64,000 nucleotides of DNA from contig AGIQ01000008.1 in the NCBI GenBank assembly GCA_000230935.2, forward strand, positions 62,001 to 126,000, given 5' to 3'. Below the pieces are notes generated by a model. It was not told where the DNA came from. It did no database searches and saw only the letters and a program-made list of their open reading frames with translations. Position 1 is the stretch's first letter, and each line of letters starts with the position of its first letter. The DNA is from Mycolicibacterium rhodesiae JS60. GTDB lineage: Bacteria; Actinomycetota; Actinomycetes; Mycobacteriales; Mycobacteriaceae. Shown here piece after piece: positions 26,077-34,831 of this stretch. Position numbers and translations under genes: made by a program.

Positions 26077-26982
26077 GTGGAACAGAGTCTGATCGGACTT
26101 GCCTTCGGCGCCGGATTGGTGGCAGTGCTCAATCCGTGCGGCTTCGCGATGCTGCCTGTCTACATGACTCTGGTGGTGCGGGGCGACGCTACCGGCGAGC
26201 TCGGCGCACTGCGTCGCGCCTTCGTCGCCACCATCGAGATGGTGTTGGGCTTCATGACCGTGTTCGGCGCGTTCGGGTTGCTCACGGTCTCTGCCGCCTC
26301 TGCTGTCCAGCAGTACCTTCCGTACGTCACCGTGGTGATCGGCATCGTGCTTGTCGGCCTGGGCATCTGGTCCCTGGCCGGTCGACACCTTCCTGGACTC
26401 AATCCAGTCCAGAGTGGGCGTTGGGCGCCCACGGTGCGCGGCGGCTCGATGTTCGGCTACGGAATCGGCTACGCGATCGCGTCGCTGTCCTGCACCATCG
26501 GGCCTTTCCTTGCCGTGACCGCCGCCAGCTTCCGCAGCGGCCTGATCGTCGACGGCCTGCTGACCTATCTCGTCTATGCGGCGGGAATGTCCCTGATCGT
26601 GGGCGTGCTGGCCATCGCCGCCGCATTCGCCAACCCGGTCGGGATGTATCGGATGCGCCGAATTCTGCCGTATACGAACAGGGTTGGCGGTGCTTTGGTG
26701 CTTGTCGTCGGACTGTATGTCGCCTACTACGGCGTCTACGAGATCCGAATCTTCAACGGCGCCGCGTCCCCCGATGATCCGGTGATCTCGGCGGCCGGGC
26801 GTATCCAGAGCGCCCTGGTGACATGGGTGCACCAGCACGGTGGCTATCCGTGGCTCGTGGCCTTGTCCGTGTTTGTGCTGAGCGCGTTCGCGGTGGCCTG
26901 GGGCAGGACTTTGCGCCGCACGGCGAAGGTCCGCAGAGTGCTCAAGTTGCATTCCGGTGAGCTGAGCGCAACGTCCCCGTAG
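26077..26982 (+). CDS. CcdA/DsbD-type thiol-disulfide membrane transporter
   Basis: A 301-residue membrane protein. The first helix carries AVLNPCGFAMLP and the fourth IASLSCTIGPF, the paired Cys of CcdA/DsbD-beta proteins that pass electrons from cytoplasmic thioredoxin to periplasmic thioredoxin-like proteins. Six core helices are followed by a linker and a seventh segment (about residues 262–280) with a basic tail. The GTG at 26077 is the only start that keeps the first helix whole. No thioredoxin-like partner lies next to it. Confidence 0.85.
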   Translation: MEQSLIGLAFGAGLVAVLNPCGFAMLPVYMTLVVRGDATGELGALRRAFVATIEMVLGFMTVFGAFGLLTVSAASAVQQYLPYVTVVIGIVLVGLGIWSLAGRHLPGLNPVQSGRWAPTVRGGSMFGYGIGYAIASLSCTIGPFLAVTAASFRSGLIVDGLLTYLVYAAGMSLIVGVLAIAAAFANPVGMYRMRRILPYTNRVGGALVLVVGLYVAYYGVYEIRIFNGAASPDDPVISAAGRIQSALVTWVHQHGGYPWLVALSVFVLSAFAVAWGRTLRRTAKVRRVLKLHSGELSATSP

Positions 26983-27058
26983 GCAACTGAACCGATTCCT
27001 GCCGTCAGTCGTGCCTCTGTAGGGAACACTGACTCATTGATCAGGGAGAACAGCCATT

Positions 27059-27718
27059 GTGGGGCAAGGAGTGCTGACGTTGACACCATCGGTTTCGGCG
27101 GACGACCGTCTCGGGCTGCCTGACGTGACGCCCGGCGACGCGCGGCAACGCATCCTGCACGCCACGGTCGAGTGCTTCCGCGCCCACGGATACGAGAAGT
27201 CGTCGATGCGGCTGATCGCGAACACGGCCAAGGTGTCCCAGACGCTGCTGCACTATCACTTCGAGACCAAAGAGAAGCTGTTCGCCGCGGCCATCAACGA
27301 TGTGGCCACAACGCTGTTCGCCGAGGCGGAGACTCAGCTGACCCGGGCCGCGACCGTGCCCGACGGGTTGGCCGACGCGGCCGGGTTGCTCTACACCCTG
27401 TTCATCGACAACCTCGACACCGTCACCTTTGTCGTCGAATTCGGTGCCGCGGCCAACCACAACGAGTTTCTTCGGGCCGCCTACCTCGATTTCCGGGACA
27501 GGCAACGCCAGCAGTTCGCCGGCTTGCTTCGATCGATCACCGGAACCGATGTGCCGGACGACCTGATCGACGAGTCGGTGCGGCTGATGGAGATCGTGCT
27601 TCTCGGCATGTCGATGCAGCGCCCATTCGTGACCGACCCGGCGCGCTTTCGGGGCGACTTCGACAGATTCGTCCTGATGTTGATCACCCGGATGATCGAG
27701 GGAATGGCATCGAGGTGA
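27059..27718 (+). CDS. TetR-family regulator
   Basis: A 219-residue protein with a 25-residue leader, then the TetR DNA-binding domain (ILHATVECFRAHGYEKSSMR, LIANTAKVSQTLLHYHFETK at about residues 31–75) and a helical ligand domain. GTG start preceded by AGGGAGAA. The anti-sigma-like gene follows after 4 bases, so the two are probably co-transcribed. Target unknown. Confidence 0.88.
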   Translation: MGQGVLTLTPSVSADDRLGLPDVTPGDARQRILHATVECFRAHGYEKSSMRLIANTAKVSQTLLHYHFETKEKLFAAAINDVATTLFAEAETQLTRAATVPDGLADAAGLLYTLFIDNLDTVTFVVEFGAAANHNEFLRAAYLDFRDRQRQQFAGLLRSITGTDVPDDLIDESVRLMEIVLLGMSMQRPFVTDPARFRGDFDRFVLMLITRMIEGMASR

Positions 27719-27722
27719 CCTG

Positions 27723-28457
27723 ATGGCGACGTTCGACGGTTCGCCGTCGCCCGGCGGCACCCACGAGTACGCACTCTGGGATGCGGCGTACGTGCTGGGT
27801 TCCCTGTCGTGTTCGGAGCGGCGCGAATTCGAGGCGCACCTGCGTTCCTGCCCGGAGTGCGCCGAGGCCGTCGGTGACCTCAGCGGTGTCCCGGCGCTGC
27901 TGTCGCAGATCGACCGGACCTATGTCGACACGATCGATGAGTACGGCACTCATGCGTACGCGGCGCTGCCGCCCCTGCGGGATCAGATGCTGGCCACCGT
28001 GAGTTCGCACCGCCGTCGCTCCCGCGTGATGACCTGGACGCTGGCCGCTGCCGCCGTCGTGGTGGTCGGGGTATTCGTCGCCATCGAAGCCGACCCGATG
28101 GTGCCGGCACCGGTGAACGAGCAGGCGCCGGCGCTCGCGATGACGCCCGCGAAGCCTGTATCGCTTTCTGCCACAATCACTCTCAGCCGCCGATCGTGGG
28201 GCACTCGTATCGACATGAACTGCACGTACCCGGCGGGACCCGTAGATGTCGAGTACGACGCCGACAGGGCCGACGGACAACTGGCGATGGTGGCGGTCGG
28301 ACGCGACGGAAGTCACGTGCAGCTGGCAACCTGGACCGCGCACACCGGCACCCCGGCGTCACTGGTCGGCAGCACCTCGATGCCGATCGACCAGATCGCG
28401 TCGGTCCAGATCGTCACAGCCGATGCGGGAGCGGTGCTCCTGCATCGCGACCTCTGA
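27723..28457 (+). CDS. Membrane anti-sigma factor (zinc-finger type) without a neighbouring sigma gene
   Basis: A 244-residue protein. Residues 14–49 have the anti-sigma zinc domain: His of HEYALWDAAYVLGSLS, then HLRSCPECAEAV with the H-x3-C-x2-C core. Residues 100–120 form one membrane helix (TWTLAAAAVVVVGVFVAI). The outer domain (about 145–244) has the beta-rich plan of RskA-type proteins (NCTYPAGPVDVEY). Such proteins hold an ECF sigma factor at the membrane until a signal triggers proteolysis. No sigma factor gene lies in the window; the partner is a TetR gene instead. Confidence 0.83.
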   Translation: MATFDGSPSPGGTHEYALWDAAYVLGSLSCSERREFEAHLRSCPECAEAVGDLSGVPALLSQIDRTYVDTIDEYGTHAYAALPPLRDQMLATVSSHRRRSRVMTWTLAAAAVVVVGVFVAIEADPMVPAPVNEQAPALAMTPAKPVSLSATITLSRRSWGTRIDMNCTYPAGPVDVEYDADRADGQLAMVAVGRDGSHVQLATWTAHTGTPASLVGSTSMPIDQIASVQIVTADAGAVLLHRDL

Positions 28458-28481
28458 CGACGGCGTTCGGTGTGGCTACAG

Positions 28482-29672
28482 CTAAACCGCGATGGTCGGC
28501 ATCGTGCCGCGACCGGCATTCGAGGCCAGACCGGCGAAATAGGCGCCCGACCACATCCACAGTCCGGCTTGCAGCCGGAGCGAACTGCGCCCCAGGGTGG
28601 CGTCGCCGTCGGCGTACGCGGTCATGGCACTGAGCACCGCGGCCTTGCTGATCATCAGGTAGGCCGAACTCAACTCGACCAGTGCCGTGTACGACGCCGG
28701 CGAGAAGCCGCTGCGGGCCAGCCCCTCCCACACCAACCGGCCCGTGCCCGTCGCGCCCTCCAGCATCGTGGACCACATCGACATCTCCACCCAGCCGAGA
28801 TTGGTCGAATCGTCGAGCTCGCCCAGCGCTCCGTCGTAGCGGGTGGCCAATTCCAGCGGGAAGGCGGTCGAATTGCAGTCCAGGAAACGGTCACACGTCA
28901 GCGTGTCCTGCATCGAGGGAACGCCGGCAGGCGGATGTGCCAGCACCACTTGAAGATAGCCGCGGTTGTACCCGTAGAGCGCCAGCAGCACGGGCACAGA
29001 CGCGTGCGCGACCGTCGAGACGAGCCAGTCCGGTGCGCCGGCGGCTGCCCCTGCCAGCCCCGCCGACAAGCCGTCAAACAGCCGGATGCCGATCGCGGCC
29101 GGGGACAGGTCGGCGGGGATGGGCAGTGATGGCATCGTGACCGGGGCGCTGGCGGTGTCACTGAGGTTGTCGCGCAGCCAGATTCCGCCGAAGTAGCCCG
29201 ACGTGGCCAGGTTGCCGAGTAGCAGGCGCACCTGTTGCGCTGGCGCATTCTCCTCGGCCAGGGAGTCGAGGCTCTTCACCGCGAGATCGCCGAAAAAGAA
29301 CCGGGCACTGTCGGCGGGATCGCCTCCCGCGGCGACATAGTCGGTGGCGAACCCCGTCATGAAATCGGGCGACACCGTGAACGACAAACCGCTGCGCACC
29401 GGCACCGGCGGCAGGTTCACCGCCACCGACGACGTGAAAGTCTTTATTGTCCTGGATAACTCGCGACGAGTAGCTGCGGACGGGACGACGTGTCGGTGAA
29501 TCTGATTGCGCGGCTTCGTGGTTGATTTGGCCTCCCGCGCCGGTCCGGCGGTGGACTTCGCGGTGCCCGACGCCGAGTCAGGCGCGGCCGAAGCGATGCC
29601 ATGTCCGACGAGGAACGCGGCACCGATCCCGAGTGCGATCGCGACGCCGCCGATGTAGCTCGATGCCCGCAC
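28482..29672 (-). CDS. Exported protein of unknown function
   Basis: A 396-residue protein with an N-terminal Sec signal (ASSYIGGVAIALGIGAAFLV … GHGIASAAP), then a Lys/Thr/Ala-rich linker and a largely helical domain rich in Ala, Gly and Leu. It carries one Cys pair (LTCDRFLDC). GTG 29672 is preferred over TTG 29687 because AGGAGG lies between them and relatives begin (M)RASSYIG. I do not recognise a catalytic motif. It is convergent with the anti-sigma gene. Confidence 0.72.
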   Translation of the reverse strand: MRASSYIGGVAIALGIGAAFLVGHGIASAAPDSASGTAKSTAGPAREAKSTTKPRNQIHRHVVPSAATRRELSRTIKTFTSSVAVNLPPVPVRSGLSFTVSPDFMTGFATDYVAAGGDPADSARFFFGDLAVKSLDSLAEENAPAQQVRLLLGNLATSGYFGGIWLRDNLSDTASAPVTMPSLPIPADLSPAAIGIRLFDGLSAGLAGAAAGAPDWLVSTVAHASVPVLLALYGYNRGYLQVVLAHPPAGVPSMQDTLTCDRFLDCNSTAFPLELATRYDGALGELDDSTNLGWVEMSMWSTMLEGATGTGRLVWEGLARSGFSPASYTALVELSSAYLMISKAAVLSAMTAYADGDATLGRSSLRLQAGLWMWSGAYFAGLASNAGRGTMPTIAV

Positions 29673-29739
29673 CCGACCTCCTGGCAATGATGTTCTTTAC
29701 TACTGCCAGCGCAGACTACCAGCTCAGCAAATTCTCATG

Positions 29740-30900
29740 TCAGGTATTTTCCATTTCGGCGCGCACCTCCGCGACCGTCTCTTCGTCGCACAGCTCGAGA
29801 TCACGCGCCAGCTCCGCGGCATTAGCCGCGTCGGCCACCAGATGTAGTGGAATACCTTCGGCGCGAAGCGCTTCGGAGTGCTCCCGTAACAGCGTGTTCC
29901 GCTCGTCGGACTCAGCGCCCACCTGCCTGATCATTGCCAACAGGACCCGGCCAGGGAATTCACGGGCCATCTCCTCGTAGATCCGCGGATCGCGCTGCCC
30001 GCTGTCGCCGATCAGCACGAAACGCATTCCGGGATAGGCGTCGAACAGCCGCCGGACGGCGGCACGCTTGTGCTCGGCCCCGCTGCGCCGCAGATATCGC
30101 TCGGTCGGACCCCAGTCGGTGAGGAACATCGGCCCCTCCGGGAAGCCGCGCAGCTCGATGAACTGTTCCAGCATCGAATAGAACGCCCAGCTGCCCGTCG
30201 ACACATAGAAGAAGGCCGACTCCGGGCGGGGTTTGCCGGTGCGGCCCGGAACGCCGCGGGCCAATCCGCGATACAGGGCCGACATACCGGGAATTGCCCT
30301 GCGCTGCTCCACATCCCGCAGCAGCGTTCTGGCCACCATCGTCAGTCCCTCGGTCAGGCCGGTGAGCAGAATCGTATCGTCGATGTCGGAGATCACCAGA
30401 AACGGCGCCGTCAGCGCCGGTTTGACCACCCATCCGGTGCCGACGGCGGGCTGGTCGTCACCGGTTCCCGCGGCGACCGCCTCGGCCTCATGCCAGCCCA
30501 CCCGAAGTTTCGGCACCGGTAGCGAGAAGTTGGCGAAACCGTGGCTGTCGGTCACCTCGGTGGCTGTGTGCCTGCCGATCCGCAACTCCACCTCGGCGCC
30601 GACGATGGACAGTGCGGCATGTCGTCGCACATTGCTCTGCGCCACCTCCCAGTACGGGATGCGGCTGTCACCGGGCAGCTCCGGAGTCTCCATCACCCGC
30701 ACCCGGACTTTGGCCAGGTCGTCGGCGACGAACCCGTGATAGATGACCACCTGAACCCCGCGAAACGCCCCTGTCTGCATCTTCACGTCACGGCGCCGCT
30801 CGGTGAGCTTGCTCTCCAGACCCGCCACCACCGCCGCGGTCTCGGGGCTGCGCAGCCTCGCGGTCAGATCCGACGCGATCCGGCGGGGGAGTCGGGGCAT
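29740..30900 (-). CDS. App1-type phosphatidate phosphatase-like protein (DUF2183)
   Basis: A 386-residue protein. The C-terminal half begins with FLVISDIDDTILLTGLTEGL, the HAD-like DxDDT motif of the App1 catalytic domain, followed by YRGLARG, FFYVSTGSW and RFVLIGDSGQRDPRIYEE, the other HAD motifs. The N-terminal half is a beta-rich domain (about residues 40–175). In yeast App1 dephosphorylates phosphatidic acid; bacterial substrates are uncertain. ATG 30900 fits the conserved start; the longer frame is intergenic. No signal peptide, so it acts in the cytoplasm or at the inner membrane. Confidence 0.85.
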   Translation of the reverse strand: MPRLPRRIASDLTARLRSPETAAVVAGLESKLTERRRDVKMQTGAFRGVQVVIYHGFVADDLAKVRVRVMETPELPGDSRIPYWEVAQSNVRRHAALSIVGAEVELRIGRHTATEVTDSHGFANFSLPVPKLRVGWHEAEAVAAGTGDDQPAVGTGWVVKPALTAPFLVISDIDDTILLTGLTEGLTMVARTLLRDVEQRRAIPGMSALYRGLARGVPGRTGKPRPESAFFYVSTGSWAFYSMLEQFIELRGFPEGPMFLTDWGPTERYLRRSGAEHKRAAVRRLFDAYPGMRFVLIGDSGQRDPRIYEEMAREFPGRVLLAMIRQVGAESDERNTLLREHSEALRAEGIPLHLVADAANAAELARDLELCDEETVAEVRAEMENT

Positions 30901-31042
30901 GCGAACAGCATGGCAGCACTGCGTCCCCCGATCAGTGGACAGGTGATTCATCCCAGGTATCCACCGGCTGCCCGATGCTGCTCGGCCGGCCGGCCGGGCA
31001 GAGTCAGTCGCAACGACAAGAACCCGAACATGGAGGTCAGCC

Positions 31043-31231
31043 ATGAAGAATCGCATCGCGCGTTGGCTGGAGCGAGCCGGTAACAGCATCGGCGGCGCAG
31101 ACGCGTTGACACCGATCGATCCCTTCTATGGCGCGACCTGGACCGGCCGGGTGCCCGGCATGGACGAGGGCCGCAACCGCAGCGCCGGCCGTCTGCCACT
31201 GATGGCCGCAGCACACCTGCCCGTCTTCTGA
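31043..31231 (+). CDS. Possible small protein, 62 residues
   Basis: An ORF with a strong GGAGGT ribosome site (31033–31038) and good spacing to ATG. The product starts basic (MKNRIARWLERAGN) and ends with PLMAAAHLPVF; no membrane helix or domain is seen. The good ribosome site and isolated position make it plausible, but it lies antisense to no gene and has no known relative that I can name. Confidence 0.45.
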   Translation: MKNRIARWLERAGNSIGGADALTPIDPFYGATWTGRVPGMDEGRNRSAGRLPLMAAAHLPVF

Positions 31232-31253
31232 ATCGGCCCGCGTGGTCGGGGGC

Positions 31254-31943
31254 TCAGGCCAGTAGCGGGTCGATCGCCGAACGGGGAACCGTCACCTGGG
31301 TGGCGCCGGCCGCTTCGGGGAGCAGTTGGCCCTGGCTGAAGAAGAACATCACCCCGTCGTCGGTGATCGCGAAATCCTGGTAGCTCGCCGGGTCCATGCC
31401 CAGCGTCGGGTCGACGAACACCGGCTGGCCGGTTTGCTTCTGCAGTTCGGCGACCACGATCGGGAAGACCACCTTCAGCGGGTCGGCGCCCGGCTTCCAC
31501 AGCGTGTCGTAGGCGATCGGCTTGCGGGAGGTCTGATCCCAGTTGAACGCCTTGAACGACGTCACCGGGTGAGCGCCGCCGATGTTCTCGTAGTTCTGCA
31601 GAACGACGGATTGGGTTGCGCGCGCAGCGATCGCCGAGTCGTAGCTGGTCGCGGTGATGTCCAACTCGTAAGGCATGTTCATCGGGTTGGAGCTCTTGGC
31701 CACGTTGAGGAAGCCGTCTCGAGCCTGGCCGACGTAGTCGGCGATCGGCTTCAGGTCCGGGTAGCTGCTGGGGAAGCTGATGCTGACCTGGTAGGCGGGA
31801 TCGGACTGCTGAATCTGGCACGTCTGACCGTTGTCGACGCCCGTGAGATCGGTGCAGTAGTTCGTCGGTGCCGCCCCGGCGATACCGGGCGCGCTCACGA
31901 CGGCGATCGCCGCGACCAACGCCGCCAGCTTGAACATCTGCAT
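31254..31943 (-). CDS. mpt64: Secreted antigen MPT64 orthologue
   Basis: A 229-residue secreted protein with a signal peptide (residues 1–24, cut after GIAGA). It aligns along its whole length with MPT64 (Rv1980c) of M. tuberculosis: YCTDLTGVDNGQTCQIQ, GGAHPVTSFKAFNWDQ, RKPIAYDTLW, DDGVMFFFSQGQLLPEAAG and the end VPRSAIDPLLA all have close counterparts. MPT64 is a beta-grasp protein of the DUF3298 group; its cellular role is not settled, and it is known as an antigen. The M. tuberculosis protein is 228 residues. Confidence 0.93.
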   Translation of the reverse strand: MQMFKLAALVAAIAVVSAPGIAGAAPTNYCTDLTGVDNGQTCQIQQSDPAYQVSISFPSSYPDLKPIADYVGQARDGFLNVAKSSNPMNMPYELDITATSYDSAIAARATQSVVLQNYENIGGAHPVTSFKAFNWDQTSRKPIAYDTLWKPGADPLKVVFPIVVAELQKQTGQPVFVDPTLGMDPASYQDFAITDDGVMFFFSQGQLLPEAAGATQVTVPRSAIDPLLA

Positions 31944-31977
31944 GTCCCGAGCCTAGGTCACAACAACAGGTGCGCCC

Positions 31978-33390
31978 TCACGCCCCGAGCAGTGACTCGA
32001 TCCCGGCACGGGTGAAGTACAGGACGAACCCCGCCGCGACGATCCACAGCAGGGGACTGATCTCGCGGGCCTTGCCCGCCGCCGATCGCACCACGACCCA
32101 GGTGATGAAGCCGACGCCGATGCCGTTGGCGATCGAGTAGCTGAACGGCATGACGGCGACAGTCAGCACGACGGGCAGGGCGATCGAGAATTCCGAGACG
32201 TCCACGTGCCGCAGCGCAGAGAACATCATGGTCCCGACGATCACCAGCGCGGCTGCGGCGACTTCGGTCGGCACGATCTGGGCCAGCGGCCCGATGAACG
32301 TGGCGGCCAGGAACAGCGCGCCGGTGACGAGGTTGGCCAGCCCGGTGCGGGCACCTTCCTCGATACCGGCGCCGGACTCGATGAAGACGGTGTTCGACGA
32401 CGCGGAGCCTGCGCCGCCGACCACCGCGCCGGCACCCTCCACCACGAGCGCCGAGCGCAAGCGCGGAAAGTTCCCGCTGTCGTCGGCCAGGCCGGCCTCG
32501 CGCGACAGCCCGGTGAACGTTCCCATCGCGTCGAAAAAGTTGGCGAACACCAATGTGAACACCAGCATCGTGGCGGCCAAGACGCCGATCCGTCCGAAAC
32601 TGTCGAAACTGAAGGCGCCCACCAGCGACAGGTCGGGAAGCGCGAAGGGCGACCCCGACAGCGCCGGCACCGACAACGTCCAGCCGCCCGGCTTCTGCGT
32701 CGCGGATCCCAGATGCCAGATCGCCTCGATGATGACCGCGACGACGGTGCCTGCCACCAACCCGATCAGAATGCCGCCCCGAACCTTGCGCACCACGAGG
32801 ACGCTGGTGACCAAGAGGGTGAACACGAACACCACGGTGGGCACCGTGCTGATCGATCCGTGCCCGCCGCCGCCCAATCCGACCGGGGGAGAAGGCAATC
32901 CGGTCGACGAGATGAAGCCGGCGTCGACCAGGCCGATGAACATGATGAACAACCCGATGCCCGCGGTGATCGCGAGTTTGAGCTGTACGGGTACGGCATC
33001 GAAGACCAGTCTGCGCAGCCCGGTGACGGCCAGCGCGACGATGATGAGCCCGTTGATCACCACCAGGCCCATCGCTTCGGGCCAGCTGACCGTGCCGACC
33101 ACCGTTGTTGCCAGGAACGAGTTGATGCCAAGACCGGCGGCGAATGCGAACGGCATCCGGGCGAAGATGCCGAACAGGATCGTCATCACGCCGGCCGCCA
33201 ACGAGGTGGTCGCCGAAACCTGCGCGAACCCCAGCTTGTTGCCGGTCACGTCGGCGGCCCCCGACAAGATGATCGGGTTCAGCACGATGATGTAGGCCAT
33301 GGCGATGAACGTGACCAGGCCACCGCGAACCTCGGCACCGATCGTCGACCCGCGGGCGCTGATCTCGAAGAAGTGATCGAGACGATTCAT
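31978..33390 (-). CDS. NCS2/AzgA-type purine permease
   Basis: A 470-residue protein with 12–14 membrane helices. The start NRLDHFFEISARGSTIGAEV is typical of AzgA-like hypoxanthine/guanine permeases, as are GLGINSFLATTVVG, FANFFDAMGTFTGLSREAG and SASSNTVFIESGAGIEEGAR. It takes up purine bases by proton symport. ATG 33390 is preferred over GTG 33399. It lies downstream of two exported-protein genes on the same strand. Confidence 0.91.
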   Translation of the reverse strand: MNRLDHFFEISARGSTIGAEVRGGLVTFIAMAYIIVLNPIILSGAADVTGNKLGFAQVSATTSLAAGVMTILFGIFARMPFAFAAGLGINSFLATTVVGTVSWPEAMGLVVINGLIIVALAVTGLRRLVFDAVPVQLKLAITAGIGLFIMFIGLVDAGFISSTGLPSPPVGLGGGGHGSISTVPTVVFVFTLLVTSVLVVRKVRGGILIGLVAGTVVAVIIEAIWHLGSATQKPGGWTLSVPALSGSPFALPDLSLVGAFSFDSFGRIGVLAATMLVFTLVFANFFDAMGTFTGLSREAGLADDSGNFPRLRSALVVEGAGAVVGGAGSASSNTVFIESGAGIEEGARTGLANLVTGALFLAATFIGPLAQIVPTEVAAAALVIVGTMMFSALRHVDVSEFSIALPVVLTVAVMPFSYSIANGIGVGFITWVVVRSAAGKAREISPLLWIVAAGFVLYFTRAGIESLLGA

Positions 33391-33408
33391 GCTTCGCACC
33401 CTAGAGGG

Positions 33409-33903
33409 TCACGATGATGTGGGAACCGCCGTTACCGGGATGACGACGGTGCCCTGACAGGCACCGCTCTCGATCGTGGTCTGGAACGTGCCGGACAGCG
33501 AGCCGTCCGACTGCGGCTTGTAGGTCGTCACCGAGTGCGCCGGATCGTAGGTGATCGTGCCGTCCGGCAGTGTGCAATCCCATCGCCAGCTGTTTGAGCG
33601 CGACCATTGCGAATCAGACCACACGAAAGTGGTTGACTGCGTGACGTTCTCCTTGGGCGTCGGCCCGTCCAGCACAGAAGCGGTGCAGATGTCCGACGCA
33701 CAGTTCGTGGTGATCTTGTAGGACGCGGTGTACGGCGTCTCCTGCTGCGTGGCCGCAACACTGGTGCCGGACTTCTGGTCGGTGTGGAAGGTGATCGTGT
33801 ACCAACCACCCCAGAATGCTTCGTCGGCCTGCGCGACCGGCGCAGCCGCCAGCGCACCGCTCAGCAGAAGGGCGAGCGGCCAGAAGTGCTTGGAATCAAC
33901 CAA
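33409..33903 (-). CDS. Small secreted protein of unknown function
   Basis: A 164-residue product starting at TTG 33903, which overlaps the stop of the upstream exported-protein gene by 8 bases and has GAGAG nearby. The signal peptide (FWPLALLLSGALAAAPVAQA) is followed by a mature beta-rich domain with four Cys (NCASDIC, WDCTLP, GACQG), probably two disulfides, and many Trp and Thr. I recognise the style of mycobacterial secreted proteins but no function. The coupled start suggests joint synthesis with the upstream protein. Confidence 0.75.
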   Translation of the reverse strand: MVDSKHFWPLALLLSGALAAAPVAQADEAFWGGWYTITFHTDQKSGTSVAATQQETPYTASYKITTNCASDICTASVLDGPTPKENVTQSTTFVWSDSQWSRSNSWRWDCTLPDGTITYDPAHSVTTYKPQSDGSLSGTFQTTIESGACQGTVVIPVTAVPTSS

Positions 33904-34603
33904 AATAACTCTCGCCACCGGTGGGATAGCCGCCACCGTCGGTAGCGATGTGTACGTGAGTGTAGTGGTTGGCGTCATCGGACCCGAGATTGCCCATCAG
34001 GAAGGGTTTCCCGTTCTTGTCGTACATGATGCGCCGCCAGATCACGTGATTCAGCGAGATGCGGTCCGCGTTGGCAAGCGCGAAAGCCGCGATGCGGTCG
34101 CCCAGCTCCTTACCTTCCGGACTCTGATAGTTCGGGATCATCACGTCGATGGCCTGACCATTGGGATGCCACTTCAAATAGTCCGGCCGGACGCCGCCGA
34201 TGCTGTGGATCTCCGGGAAGTAGGCGCTGATGAGGCGCTCGGCGAGGATTGTCTTGATCTGGAGGCCCTGCTCGATGCCGACGCCCGCGGGCAGTGCGCG
34301 CAGGGGCGTGCGGTTGGCCGCGCTTCGGCTGGCCACCAGTTCGGCCTGGCTCACGACGACGTAGTGCCCGCTGATCGGGTTGGCGCCGGGATCCATGGGG
34401 CTGGCCGCAACAATCTCGGCATTGAAGGTGGTGTCGGCCGGATTGCTCGGGGTCGGGCTCGTGGTGGCGCTGGCGGCCAGGAACGCGGCTACCGGGATGA
34501 TCACGCGGGCGAGCCCGGCGACCGACCAGCGGCGCCGCGGCTTGGCTAACCGGTGTCTGCCCACGGACGGCACTCTACCTGGACTATTCCGGCAGTTGAA
34601 CAC
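33896..34603 (-). CDS. Exported M15-like (VanY-fold) hydrolase candidate
   Basis: A 235-residue protein with a basic leader and one N-terminal hydrophobic segment (VAGLARVIIPVAAFLAAS), so it is exported or anchored. The C-terminal domain has WHPNGQAIDVMIP and NHYTHVHIAT, a His/Asp … His-x-His arrangement like zinc D,D-carboxypeptidases of the M15 fold, as in the ARB_07466-type domain. It may act on peptidoglycan. The usual catalytic Glu is not certain by eye, so activity is inferred. It is coupled to the small secreted protein downstream. Confidence 0.68.
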   Translation of the reverse strand: MFNCRNSPGRVPSVGRHRLAKPRRRWSVAGLARVIIPVAAFLAASATTSPTPSNPADTTFNAEIVAASPMDPGANPISGHYVVVSQAELVASRSAANRTPLRALPAGVGIEQGLQIKTILAERLISAYFPEIHSIGGVRPDYLKWHPNGQAIDVMIPNYQSPEGKELGDRIAAFALANADRISLNHVIWRRIMYDKNGKPFLMGNLGSDDANHYTHVHIATDGGGYPTGGESYFG

Positions 34604-34831
34604 CGTTCGCTATCTTCCGTCCGGTGCCGGAGCGGTCCAGACGCCGTTCGTTTATCGCATCGGATGTTGCTGTCGAATTCGTGTTCCGACCCGGCCCGGC
34701 GACCGGAATCCGCTGCAGATTCGCTAGTTGAACTGCGTGTTCATCTTCTGTTCACCAAAACGAATCCGGAGCGATACCGTCGTGTTGTCAGTTCGCTCCA
34801 GACGCGTCGGCGTACTACCGTTCGCGGGTCG

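Noticed and set aside
25782..26132. 116-codon minus-strand frame in the long intergenic region as a gene
   Set aside because: Ser/Arg/Thr-rich with no domain, overlaps the start of the CcdA-like gene and has no ribosome site.
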